From Microvirga arsenatis (GTDB taxonomy: Bacteria; Pseudomonadota; Alphaproteobacteria; Rhizobiales; Beijerinckiaceae), in contig NZ_JAAAXJ010000006.1 of assembly GCF_009910705.1 (NCBI RefSeq), positions 62,001 through 126,000 on the forward strand: a DNA stretch of 64,000 nucleotides, read 5' to 3'. The translations under genes were made by a program, and so were the position numbers. Shown here in pieces: positions 56,595 through 64,000 of this stretch (position 1 is the first letter of the stretch; each line of letters starts with the position of its first letter). The notes under the pieces were generated by a model. It saw only the letters and a list, made by a program, of their open reading frames with translations, was not told the DNA's origin and did not search any database.

Positions 56595-56614
56595 GACGTC
56601 TGCCTCATCGGGGC

Positions 56615-57571
56615 CTAGACCTGGAGGGCCGCCCACATCTCGCGGTCCCGCTCCGCCGTCCAGATGACCGGGTGGTCGATGCCGGAGGCTTCGTCGAAGG
56701 CCCGCGATACGTTGAAAGGCAGGCAATGCTCGTAGATGGCGAAGGAGCCGAACTTCGGATCCATGGCCTCGCGGGTGGCGGCGAAAGCATCCTTCAGCGA
56801 GCGCCCGCGCGCGACGGACAGTTCCGCGGCGGCGTAGAGGGTGTTGACGAAGTCCCGCGTCATGGCGACGGCCTCGTTCACCATCGCCTGGCCGACAAGC
56901 GCATCGCCCCGGCCCGGCACCACGGCGCGGGGCTGGAAGTCTCGGACGGCATCGAGGGTGAGCGGCCATTCGCGCAGGTAGGCATCGCCGCAATAGCAGG
57001 CGGAGTGGTATTCCACGAGATCGCCCGTGAACATCACCTCCGCATCCGGCACCCAGGCCACGATATCCCCGGCAGTGTGCCCCGCGCCCAGATGAAACAG
57101 CTTCACCTCGCGCTTGCCGAGAAACACGGACATTCCGCTCTCGAAGGTCACCGTCGGCCAGGTCAGCCCCTCCGGAATGCTGTTCTCGCCGCGGAACAGC
57201 CGCGGGAACCGCCCGATCTCGGAAGCCTTGTCCTGTTCGCCGCGCTCCACGATCAGGTCGTAGGTGGCATTGGATGCAATGATGCCCTGCGCCTTGTAGG
57301 CCGAGGCGCCAAGCACTCTCACCGCGTGATAGTGCGAGAGCACCACATACTTGATCGGCTTGTCCGTCACGGATCGCACGCGGGCGATCACATCCTCGGC
57401 CATCATCGGAGTGGCCTGCGCGTCGATGACTATGCAGCCGTCGTCCCCGACGATGATGCCGGAATTGGGATCGCCCTGAGCCGTGTAGGCGTAGAGATCA
57501 GGCCCGATCTCGGTGAACGACACGTTCTTGTCGGACATATCGCCTGTCGAGGCGAAAGCCTTCTCGGCCAT
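56615..57571 (-). CDS. Metallo-beta-lactamase-fold protein with degenerate metal site
   Basis: 318 aa from the ATG at 57571 (AGGGAG upstream). The fold is shown by GIIVGDDGCIVIDAQATPMM, then YVVLSHYHAVRVLGAS, HLGAGHTAGDIVAWV and MFTGDLVEYHSACYCGDAY. The canonical HxHxDH is HYHAVR, so the Asp and third His are absent, and the later PGHG is PGRGD. One metal site may remain. It is a neighbour of the monooxygenase and probably acts on its product or on a CoA/lactone intermediate. Confidence 0.75.
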   Translation of the reverse strand: MAEKAFASTGDMSDKNVSFTEIGPDLYAYTAQGDPNSGIIVGDDGCIVIDAQATPMMAEDVIARVRSVTDKPIKYVVLSHYHAVRVLGASAYKAQGIIASNATYDLIVERGEQDKASEIGRFPRLFRGENSIPEGLTWPTVTFESGMSVFLGKREVKLFHLGAGHTAGDIVAWVPDAEVMFTGDLVEYHSACYCGDAYLREWPLTLDAVRDFQPRAVVPGRGDALVGQAMVNEAVAMTRDFVNTLYAAAELSVARGRSLKDAFAATREAMDPKFGSFAIYEHCLPFNVSRAFDEASGIDHPVIWTAERDREMWAALQV

Positions 57572-57703
57572 AACGTTTCTCCCTGTCGAAGACGAGGTCT
57601 TATCGATCTCCCTCAGGCGCAAGCAGGATCGCGAAGGAGGCGCTCGTTGCGCACAGGTTAGTCCTGATCCCACAGGCGTCAAGCAAGGCGAATGCGGGGA
57701 CAT

Positions 57704-58612
57704 CTAGCGCGGGTTGAAGCGTAGCGGCGCCGTGACGGTGAATTGCTGCTGCGGCACAGAAGCCGGCGCGGCCGGGAGGGACGAGCCGGGGCGCGCCGTC
57801 GCCAGCGCCGCCTGGTCCAGGAGGGGGTTGCCGGTGCTGCGCACCAGAGAAACGTTGAGAACCTGTCCTGAGCGGTCCAGGGTGAACCGTATCTCCGCAG
57901 TGCCGGAAATGCCCTGGCTCTCTGCCGATGGCGGATAGCGCAGACGGCTTCTCACGGCGGCATAGAGAGCTGCTCGATAACGGTTGAGCGCGCTCGGGTC
58001 GGCCGCAGCCGCGGCTCCTTCCATGTTCTCGCGCGAGGACGAAGCCTGCCCCTGGCGCGCCTCGGACGGGGGCTGCGCCTGCTGGGCGGCGGTCCGGCGT
58101 GGAGGAGGCTTGCGCTCCACCGGGTTGGGCGGTAGCGGCTTCCTCTCGGGTTTCGGCTTAGGATTCGAAGGCGGGGGCTCCTGGATGGACTTTGCGACCA
58201 CCGTTTCGGGGGGCGGAAGAGCCACGACAGGCTCAGGCTCCGGCGCCATCTCCGCTTTGACGGGAGGCGCTTCCGTCGCTTTCTGCGGCTCGGGAAGTTC
58301 GGCGACATCCTGAGGCTGCTCTGCCGTCACTTCCTCCAGTGGAGGCTCGACGTTCTCAGGCTCCAGCGGCACCGGCGCCGGCTCGACCGGCGGCGCCTCC
58401 ACGGCGGAGATTTCGGCCGGCGCAACGGACGCCACCTCCTCCATCGCGGGGGCGAGATCGATGGTGATCTCCTGCTCGCCGGGCAGGCTATCCTTCGCGT
58501 GCGGCCAGAATGTCATGGCCGTCAGCGCCGACACGTGCAGAAGCAGCGCCGCGATGAAGGCGGTTCCGAGCCGGCTCGGCTCCTGCAGCGATCTCATGCT
58601 GTGAGCGGACAT
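57704..58612 (-). CDS. tonB: Energy transducer TonB
   Basis: 302 aa. A membrane anchor near residues 15-36 (LGTAFIAALLLHVSALTAMT) is followed by a long Pro/Glu-rich region (about 40-180, many EPxP and PKPxP). The C-terminal TonB domain is LRYPPSAESQGISGTAEIRF to TVTAPLRF. TonB carries energy from ExbBD to outer-membrane receptors. No TonB-dependent receptor is near. It is the last gene of the exbB-exbD-tonB unit. Confidence 0.9.
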   Translation of the reverse strand: MSAHSMRSLQEPSRLGTAFIAALLLHVSALTAMTFWPHAKDSLPGEQEITIDLAPAMEEVASVAPAEISAVEAPPVEPAPVPLEPENVEPPLEEVTAEQPQDVAELPEPQKATEAPPVKAEMAPEPEPVVALPPPETVVAKSIQEPPPSNPKPKPERKPLPPNPVERKPPPRRTAAQQAQPPSEARQGQASSSRENMEGAAAAADPSALNRYRAALYAAVRSRLRYPPSAESQGISGTAEIRFTLDRSGQVLNVSLVRSTGNPLLDQAALATARPGSSLPAAPASVPQQQFTVTAPLRFNPR

Positions 58613-58629
58613 CAGGCTTGCTGCAGGTC

Positions 58630-59076
58630 CTAGTGAGCCGGCATTCCGCTCGGTGCTTGGGCGACGAGCGAGACCTTGCTGAACCCCGCAGCGCTGACCT
58701 GTCCCATGATCTCAACGATCCGGCCGTAGGGCACGTCCCTGTCGCCGCGAACCAGCACAACCCGAGACGGGTCTTCTCCCGCAAGCGTCCTGAGCCGAGG
58801 CATCATCGCATCCGGCGTCAGCGGCTCCTTCTCGAGGAACGGCTGACCTTGCCTGTCGATGCTGATCACGACCGGCTGCTTCGGCTGGGCCAGTTTCGGC
58901 GCTGCCGTCTTGGGCAATTGCACGGGCAATCCGACGGTCATCAGGGGGGCTGCCACCATGAAGATGATGAGCAGCACCAGCATGACGTCGACCAGCGGCG
59001 TGACGTTGATCTCGGAAAGGGGCGCGGCGCCGAACTCGTCGTCAGCATCCTGCGACCGGATCGGTCCCATGCCCAT
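58630..59076 (-). CDS. exbD: Biopolymer transport protein ExbD
   Basis: 148 aa from the ATG at 59076, which overlaps the exbB stop (TAATG); a second ATG at 59070 is possible. One membrane helix (LVDVMLVLLIIFMVAAPLM) carries the essential Asp in PLVDVMLVLL, and the periplasmic domain follows (VVLVRGDRDVPYGRIVEIMG). The frame is open upstream but only inside exbB. Confidence 0.93.
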   Translation of the reverse strand: MGMGPIRSQDADDEFGAAPLSEINVTPLVDVMLVLLIIFMVAAPLMTVGLPVQLPKTAAPKLAQPKQPVVISIDRQGQPFLEKEPLTPDAMMPRLRTLAGEDPSRVVLVRGDRDVPYGRIVEIMGQVSAAGFSKVSLVAQAPSGMPAH

Positions 59077-59762
59077 TACTCGGCCGCCTCCGCTCGGAGG
59101 TGAGGCGTGCGGTCCCGTGCCAGACGGTCGCCGAGCGCGGCAATCCCTGCGATGAAGGATTGTTGAAGGCGTGCGAGATCGGTGGTGAGCTTGTTGTAGG
59201 CGATCACCGCCGGAATGGCCGCCACAAGGCCGATAGCCGTGGCAAACAGGGCTTCCGCGATGCCGGGAGCGACGACGGAGAGGCTGGTATCCTGGCTCGC
59301 CGCAATGGCCGAGAACGAGTTCATGATGCCCCACACCGTTCCGAACAAGCCGATGAAGGGGGCAGCCGAGCCGATGGTCGCAAGGAAGGGGAGGCCAATC
59401 TGGAGCTGTCGCATGTTGCCCGAAAGGGCCAGCCGCATGGCGCGCTCGATGCGCTCCCGCCGCTCGGCGCGGCTCTCCGACGGATCCTGATCTCGCCAAG
59501 CCTCGTGTCCTGCTGCCACGATCTGTCCGACAAGGCTCGAAGCATCGGGCTGAAGCCGCTCGCCCCTCTGGGCCGCGACCTCGAAAAGGCGTGCCTGACG
59601 GCGAATGCTCCTGGAGCGCATGGCCTTCTCGATGATGATCGTCCAGCAGCCGAGGGAGGCCAGGACGAGCAGGATCATGACGCCTTTCACGATGGGGTCC
59701 GCCTGCAGGAACAGGCTCATAAAGGATAGGTCGTGCGTCGTCGCAGGGGCAATGCCATTCAT
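59076..59762 (-). CDS. exbB: Biopolymer transport protein ExbB
   Basis: 228 aa. Three membrane helices: about residues 23-45 (IVKGVMILLVLASLGCWTII), 128-150 and 170-190. The signature LPFLATIGSAAPFIGLFGTV, then WGIMNSF and GIAEALFATAIGLVAAIPAV, is characteristic. With ExbD it forms the proton channel powering TonB. A secreted protein gene lies ten bases upstream. Confidence 0.93.
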   Translation of the reverse strand: MNGIAPATTHDLSFMSLFLQADPIVKGVMILLVLASLGCWTIIIEKAMRSRSIRRQARLFEVAAQRGERLQPDASSLVGQIVAAGHEAWRDQDPSESRAERRERIERAMRLALSGNMRQLQIGLPFLATIGSAAPFIGLFGTVWGIMNSFSAIAASQDTSLSVVAPGIAEALFATAIGLVAAIPAVIAYNKLTTDLARLQQSFIAGIAALGDRLARDRTPHLRAEAAE

Positions 59763-59772
59763 GATCGCAATC

Positions 59773-60240
59773 TCACTTCACGAAAGACACGGTGCCGACG
59801 CGCGAGGCCGTGTCGATGCCGGATAGGCATTCCTCGCGCGAGCTGACTACGCCATCGCAGGCCAGAACGTCATTGAGCAGGACACGACCGAAGCGGCTGC
59901 AGCTCAGTCCAGGGAAGTCGAAGAGCTTGATGAGCGTCTTGCGGCCGGGCACCGGGCCTACCTCCACCGCCAGCCGCTTGGCGGCGACGCCATCAGCATC
60001 GAGAGCAAACAGATCGAGCTTCAGCGAACGCCAGCTTTCGCCCTTCTGGTTGTCGATGAGAAAGTACGTGCGGCAGTTCTCTCCGGATGCCTCGATCTTG
60101 TTCAGCTCGATGCGCAGCGAGCCCGAAGCGGCAGGGCTCTCCTGGGCGAGGGCCGTTCCGCTGAAGGGAAGAAGGAGTGCAAGGCACGCCCACACGCTTC
60201 CTGCCGTCGCTCCAGGCTCGTTCCAGGTGCTCATCCCCAT
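59773..60240 (-). CDS. Secreted protein at the head of the tonB operon
   Basis: 155 aa from the ATG at 60240 (an ATG at 60234 has the better-spaced GGAGGAG). Signal peptide (SVWACLALLLPFSGTALA, cleavage near ALA). Mature region: LRIELNKIEASGENCRTYFL, then LKLDLFALDADGVAAKRLAV and FDFPGLSCSRFGRVLLNDVL; four Cys in all (NCRT, SCSR, ACDG, ECLS), so disulfides are likely. A similar gene accompanies exbBD in relatives, but the role is unknown to me. It is the first gene of the unit. Confidence 0.65.
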   Translation of the reverse strand: MGMSTWNEPGATAGSVWACLALLLPFSGTALAQESPAASGSLRIELNKIEASGENCRTYFLIDNQKGESWRSLKLDLFALDADGVAAKRLAVEVGPVPGRKTLIKLFDFPGLSCSRFGRVLLNDVLACDGVVSSREECLSGIDTASRVGTVSFVK

Positions 60241-60420
60241 GAACTCCTCCCTCGTGGTTGCGGGTGGCCGCGAAGGCAGCCTGACCAAGAGACTTCGAAA
60301 AGGACGTCGCGATCGCGGAATCCCTCGGCGGCCATACCGGCCCGTGGCAGAGTGCGATCCTGCGGACGATGAGGACTGGATATCGGAAAGAGATAAGCTT
60401 TATCAAGAGGTTAGATGAAA

Positions 60421-60437
60421 ATCAGAGGCTTTCTAAA
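60421..60437 (-). promoter_or_regulatory. Possible Irr/ICE-like operator of the tonB operon
   Basis: ATCAGAG-GCT-TTCTAAA matches one full arm and four of seven bases of the other arm of the rhizobial iron control element. It lies about 180 bases before the first gene of the unit. Weak by sequence, supported by the iron-linked gene content. Confidence 0.25.
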
Positions 60438-60788
60438 ACAGCCGCTACGCCCTTGAGAAGGATGCTGAATTCGCCTCTTTGAAAGAGCTTCAAAGTAAGA
60501 TTTTCGTCTTTTCGCGCCGCATCGACGACCGAAGGCGCCCCGGAATCCATGATGTGCGCCGCTGGAACATGCCGGCGCAGTCCCGTCTCCGAAACCTGAG
60601 TGAGTCGAGCAGGCCGATTCACTTCCGTTTAAGAGAGCGCCCGCGGAGCCTGTAAAGGAAACATGTGAGGGAGGTGGCGTGCCCCTGGCACTGCATCCCA
60701 AAGCAAAGCGAGACAGTACATCCGTGCCCCGCTTGCTTTTGGGAGAGTGTTGATCCTTGGCTGGATCAACTCGGGCATCATCAGCCAG

Positions 60789-60815
60789 ATATGGTTAACA
60801 GGAGGTTAACCATAT
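60789..60815. repeat. Perfect 11-base inverted repeat
   Basis: ATATGGTTAAC and GTTAACCATAT are separated by AGGAG. It is AT-rich, isolated in a gene-free region, and lies 46 bases beyond the end of the dehydratase gene. It could be an operator or a weak terminator; no T run follows on either strand. Confidence 0.5.
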
Positions 60816-60841
60816 TCCCCTGCGGCAAGATGGCAATCCAA

Positions 60842-60859
60842 GAGCGGCCATGGCCGCTC
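60842..60859 (-). terminator. Perfect 18-base palindrome at the end of the dehydratase gene
   Basis: GAGCGGCCATGGCCGCTC starts one base after the dehydratase stop (minus strand). It can form a compact hairpin, but only TTGG follows, so termination is uncertain. Confidence 0.35.
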
Positions 60860-60860
60860 C

Positions 60861-62384
60861 TCACATGACTGCTCCCACCTGCCAGGGGACGAATTCCAGA
60901 TCGCCGTAGCCCAGCTGTTCGGACTTCGTGTGCTCGCCCGATGCGACGCGAAGAAGGGTCTGGAATATCTCCTCGCCCTTATCCTCCAGAGAAGTGCCGT
61001 CGAGGATATCGCCGCAATTGATGTCCATGTCGTCGATCATGCGCCGGTAGATGTCCGAGTTGGTCGCCAGCTTGAGGGAGGGGGCCGGCTTGCAGCCGAA
61101 AGCGGACCCGCGTCCGGTGGTGAAGGCGATCAGGTTGGCGCCGCCGGCCACCTGCCCCGTTGCTGCGACAGGGTCGTAGCCTGGTGTGTCCATATAGACG
61201 AAGCCATGCTCCTTGACCGGTTCGGCATACTCGTAGACGGCTCTCAAGGTGGAGCGCCCGCCCTTGGCTGAAGCGCCGAGGGATTTTTCGAGAATCGTCG
61301 TGAGGCCGCCCGCCTTGTTGCCGGGGGATGGATTGTTGTTCATCTCGCCACCGTTGCGGGCGGTGTATGCCTCCCACCACCGGATGCGCGAGACGAGCTT
61401 TTCCCCGATCTCCCGGGTTGCGGCGCGCCTCGTGAGCAGGTGTTCCGCACCGTAGATCTCGGGCGTCTCGGACAGGATGGAGGTGCCGCCGTGGCGGACG
61501 AGCAGATCGGAGGCCACGCCCAGAGCCGGGTTCGCGGTGAGACCGGAATAGCCGTCGGAGCCGCCGCATTGCAGCGCCAGCACCAGTTCCGACGCGGGTC
61601 GGGTCTCGCGCTGCGTCTTCGCGGCGATCGGCAGCATGTCCTTCACCGCATCGACGATCGCCTGCACCGTCCGCCGGGTCCCTCCGGTTTCCTGGATCGT
61701 CAGGGTACGGAACGTTTCCGTTTCGGTCAGGCCGTATTCCTGCTTCATGCGCCCGATCTGAAACACCTCGCAGCCGAGGCCCACCATGATCACGCCTGCG
61801 AAGTTCGGATGGCTTGCATAGCCCCACTGCGTCCGGCGCAGAATGTCGAACCCCTCGCCATAGGCTGCATGGCCGCAGCCGGTCCCGTGCACGATGGCGA
61901 CGATGCCGTCGATGTTGGGGTATTGAAGCAGGATGCCGGAGCGCTCCACCTCCGCCGCGGCGAACCGGGCCACGGAGGCCGAGCAGTTCACGGAGGTGAG
62001 AATGCCGATGTAGTTCCGGGTGCCCGTCTTGCCCGAAGCGCGCCGATAGCCCTGGAAGGTCGCGCGCAGTTCGGGCGGAAGCAGGTCGTCGTCCCTTGCC
62101 TCGGCGCAGAATGCGTAATCGCGCTCGAAGTCGTGCAGGCCGACATTGTGCTCGTGCACCCACTCGCCGGGAGCGATGTGGGCTTTGGCGAAGCCGATGA
62201 TCTGACCGAACTTCCGGATCGGCTCCCCCTCCCGGATGGGCTCGATGGCCATCTTATGGCCGCGCAGGATGCGCTCGCGGGCCGTCAATCCGGCGGCATT
62301 CGCCCCCTGGCTGACGAGATCGATGGCGATGACCACGTTATCATCGGGGGAAAGGCGGATGGTGCGAGGTGTGTTCATGGTCAT
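60861..62384 (-). CDS. UxaA/GarD-family sugar-acid dehydratase (altronate dehydratase-like)
   Basis: 507 aa from the ATG at 62384 (or 62378). The N-terminal SAF domain (DNVVIAIDLVSQGANAAGLT) is joined to the catalytic body: GYRRASGKTGTRNYIGILTS, then VHGTGCGHAAYGEGFDILRR, LALQCGGSDGYSGLTANPAL, EMNNNPSPGNKAGGLTTILE and FTTGRGSAFGCKPAPSLKLA. Metal-binding Cys are in GTGCGH and LQCGGSD. Family enzymes dehydrate altronate, galactarate or related aldonates. The exact substrate is not set. It sits 11 bases after a TRAP permease gene, which probably imports its substrate. Confidence 0.88.
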   Translation of the reverse strand: MTMNTPRTIRLSPDDNVVIAIDLVSQGANAAGLTARERILRGHKMAIEPIREGEPIRKFGQIIGFAKAHIAPGEWVHEHNVGLHDFERDYAFCAEARDDDLLPPELRATFQGYRRASGKTGTRNYIGILTSVNCSASVARFAAAEVERSGILLQYPNIDGIVAIVHGTGCGHAAYGEGFDILRRTQWGYASHPNFAGVIMVGLGCEVFQIGRMKQEYGLTETETFRTLTIQETGGTRRTVQAIVDAVKDMLPIAAKTQRETRPASELVLALQCGGSDGYSGLTANPALGVASDLLVRHGGTSILSETPEIYGAEHLLTRRAATREIGEKLVSRIRWWEAYTARNGGEMNNNPSPGNKAGGLTTILEKSLGASAKGGRSTLRAVYEYAEPVKEHGFVYMDTPGYDPVAATGQVAGGANLIAFTTGRGSAFGCKPAPSLKLATNSDIYRRMIDDMDINCGDILDGTSLEDKGEEIFQTLLRVASGEHTKSEQLGYGDLEFVPWQVGAVM

Positions 62385-62395
62385 TCTTGTTCTTC

Positions 62396-63751
62396 TTAGA
62401 GATAGCCGAGTTCCTTGAGGAACTGCGGCAGCCACAGGACAGTCTGCGGGATGAAGGTGATGATCCCGAGGACGATGAGGAGCGGGACCAGCCAGGGGGC
62501 ACAGGCCCTCATGCAGTCCTCGAACGAGATCTTGGCCACCCGGGTCAGCACATAGAGCACCATGCCGACCGGTGGCGTCAGGAGCCCGATCATCAGGTTC
62601 AGCACCATGATGAGGCCGAAATGCACCGGATCGATCCCGAGCTTCAGGGCCACCGGCAGCAGCACGGGGGTCAGGATCGTGATGGCCGCAATGGTTTCCA
62701 TGAAGCAGCCGACGATCAGGAGGAACACGTTGACCAGGATCAGGAAGGTGATCGGATCGGCCGCATAGGCGATGATCCATTCGCCCAAGGCATCCGTGGT
62801 GCGGGTGGTGGTGAGCACCCAGCCGAAGATCGAAGCGCCCGCCACGATGAGAAGGACGACGGCGGTGGTCTCGATCGTATCCATGGTCACCCGCACGAAC
62901 TGGCGCAGGCTCAGCACGGAGTAGCGCGGCCGCTGCCCGCGGGCTGCGAGAACCAGGTTGAAGGTTCGGTGGATCACGGTGGAGAGCAGGAGCGCGTAAG
63001 CGCAGGCAAAAACCGCCGCTTCCGTCGGCGTGAACAGGCCGAAGCTCATGCCGCCGATGATGATCGCAGGTGTGAGGAGAGGAAGGAACGCATTGAGGAA
63101 CGAGCGCCCAAGGCGGCCGAGTTCGAAGCGCGCATCGCGGCCGATCCCGTACCGGTGAGCATAGAGCGCCACCGTGGCGGACATGAAGAGCGCCATGATC
63201 AGGCCCGGAATGATGCCGGCAACGAAGAGGGCGTTGATCGAGGCGTTGGCGACGACGCCGTAGATGACCAGAGGCAGGGAAGGGGGAATGATCGGCCCGA
63301 TCGTCGAGGAGGCCGCCGTCAGGCCCACGGCGAATTTCGTGTCATAGCCATGATCGCGCATGGCTTTGATCTCGATCGTGCCGAGGCCTCCCGCATCCGC
63401 CACTGCCGTTCCCGACATTCCCGCGAAGATCACGGATCCTGCCACGTTCACGTGCCCGAGGCCGCCCCTCAGCCAGCCGACGGCGGCGACGGCGAAATCG
63501 TAGATCTGCTTGGTGATCCCGGCGGAGTTCATCAGGTTGCCGGCCATGATGAAGAACGGCACGGCAAGCAGAGGAAAGGAGTCGACGCCGTTCACCATGC
63601 GATGGATGACGGTGATGACCGGCGTCGTGACCTCTCCCGTCAGGTTGCCGGCGAGAAGAAAGAGCAGCGAGGAGCCGGCGAGCGCAACTGCAATCGGTAC
63701 GCCGATCACGATCATGATCAGGAGCGCGACAAGCATCAGGGTAATGAGCAT
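62396..63751 (-). CDS. TRAP transporter large permease (DctM family)
   Basis: 451 aa. About 12 membrane helices. The family motifs are GHVNVAGSVIFAGMSGTAVA followed by DAGGLG, and PIIPPSLPLVIYGVV, and LNLMIGLLTPPVGMVLYVL. It takes up a carboxylated substrate with sodium or proton drive, with a binding protein encoded outside the window. It lies between the dehydratase and the small permease subunit. Confidence 0.93.
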   Translation of the reverse strand: MLITLMLVALLIMIVIGVPIAVALAGSSLLFLLAGNLTGEVTTPVITVIHRMVNGVDSFPLLAVPFFIMAGNLMNSAGITKQIYDFAVAAVGWLRGGLGHVNVAGSVIFAGMSGTAVADAGGLGTIEIKAMRDHGYDTKFAVGLTAASSTIGPIIPPSLPLVIYGVVANASINALFVAGIIPGLIMALFMSATVALYAHRYGIGRDARFELGRLGRSFLNAFLPLLTPAIIIGGMSFGLFTPTEAAVFACAYALLLSTVIHRTFNLVLAARGQRPRYSVLSLRQFVRVTMDTIETTAVVLLIVAGASIFGWVLTTTRTTDALGEWIIAYAADPITFLILVNVFLLIVGCFMETIAAITILTPVLLPVALKLGIDPVHFGLIMVLNLMIGLLTPPVGMVLYVLTRVAKISFEDCMRACAPWLVPLLIVLGIITFIPQTVLWLPQFLKELGYL

Positions 63752-63765
63752 GAAGGTCTCCGCAA

Positions 63766-64000
63766 TCAGTCGATGGTGAGGCCATGAGGCGCATCGTCCT
63801 CCTGACGCCGCAGGCGTCGCAGGAAGCGCAAGGTCGCATGAACGGTGATGCCTGCGAGAGCCCCAGCCACGGCCCAGTACATGTAGCCTTTCGGGATATC
63901 GATGGAGACCATGTAGCCTGGGGCCAGGGCGCCCAGCTGATAGGCATACCAGGCCATGGCCCCGCAGAAGAGCGCAACGAGTCCGTCTACGGCGACGAGG
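63766..64000 (-). CDS. TRAP transporter small permease (DctQ family), C-terminal part
   Basis: Partial gene; the start is beyond the right edge. The last 78 codons include a membrane segment (LVALFCGAMAWYAYQLGALA), the family pattern VSIDIPKGYMYWAVAGALAG and a basic, polar tail. An in-frame ATG at 63957 is internal. It lies 14 bases before dctM. Confidence 0.85.
   Translation of the reverse strand, partial: LVAVDGLVALFCGAMAWYAYQLGALAPGYMVSIDIPKGYMYWAVAGALAGITVHATLRFLRRLRRQEDDAPHGLTID

Larger units (their letters stand above)
60241..60860. other. Gene-poor 620-base stretch between tonB operon and sugar-acid genes
   Basis: No convincing gene is present. A possible iron-response (Irr/ICE-like) site, ATCAGAG-GCT-TTCTAAA, is at 60421-60437, before the tonB operon. 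A perfect 11-base inverted repeat is at 60789-60815 and a GC-rich palindrome at 60842-60859. A 66-codon frame on the minus strand (60422-60622) is weakly reminiscent of HemP but is not called. Confidence 0.5.

Noticed and set aside
60422..60622. 66-codon minus-strand frame with a HemP-like tail (LTLKLFQRGEF, ILLKG)
   Set aside because: The resemblance to hemin uptake protein HemP is partial, the start is a GTG with no ribosome site and the N-terminus does not fit; kept only as a note for a profile search.
60665..60868. 67-codon plus-strand frame
   Set aside because: No ribosome site, no motif, and it ends over the dehydratase stop.

Overview
The window reads as chromosome from a high-GC alphaproteobacterium of the Hyphomicrobiales (Rhizobiales). 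The evidence is the FlaF/FlbT pair, a DUF1217 protein, the lateral-flagellum gene order motA-fliM-fliN-fliG-flhB and flgE-flgK-flgL-flaF-flbT-flgD-fliQ-flhA-fliR, a transglutaminase-like cysteine peptidase of the rhizobial type, and Omp19-like and TonB/ExbBD genes. A Microvirga/Bosea/Methylobacterium-like organism is my guess; the genus cannot be fixed from reading alone. No rRNA, tRNA, insertion sequence, prophage or CRISPR array was seen, and nearly every base is coding.

Region 1 (1-25614) is a flagellar and chemotaxis regulon. On the plus strand at the left edge are the end of a probable motC, fliK and a lytic transglycosylase. A minus-strand operon follows: motA, fliM, a small coiled-coil membrane protein, fliN, fliG, flhB, an unknown 167-aa protein and an Omp19-like lipoprotein. 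The plus strand then carries flgF-fliI, then flgE-flgK-flgL-flaF-flbT-flgD-fliQ-flhA-fliR-fliJ-like-flgJ-like-flgN-like-fliL-like, then cheY-cheB-cheR, and a flagellin gene with a long structured leader, followed by two accessory genes (a secreted protein and DUF1217). Ring, rod and fliP genes, motB, cheA and cheW are not in the window.

Region 2 (25649-31703) holds envelope and signalling genes: a small lipoprotein, a transglutaminase-like cysteine peptidase, an unknown membrane protein, one methyl-accepting chemotaxis protein and four stand-alone receiver-domain proteins. A 308-bp composite palindromic element (31753-32060) closes it.

Region 3 (32110-54773) is an aerobic phenylacetate pathway. 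A fused indolepyruvate ferredoxin oxidoreductase (with a divergent Lrp/AsnC regulator) can make arylacetyl-CoA from arylpyruvates. PaaK activates phenylacetate, PaaABCDE epoxidises phenylacetyl-CoA, PaaG isomerises the epoxide, PaaZ opens and oxidises the ring, and a FadB-type fusion does the beta-oxidation steps. PaaI-type thioesterases rescue CoA. PaaX and a TetR protein (PaaR-like) are the likely regulators. Two TetR-type palindromes sit in the promoter of paaZ and in the shared intergenic region of paaG-paaI-paaK-paaR and a branched-chain-amino-acid-type ABC transporter, which suggests the transporter belongs to this regulon. An extra ferritin-like gene follows paaE.

Region 4 (54784-57571) is a minus-strand set of DUF2783, an FAD aromatic monooxygenase and a metallo-beta-lactamase-fold protein with a degenerate metal site. 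Region 5 (57704-60240) is tonB-exbD-exbB plus a secreted protein. Region 6 (60861-64000) is a UxaA/GarD-family sugar-acid dehydratase with TRAP transporter genes, running off the right edge.
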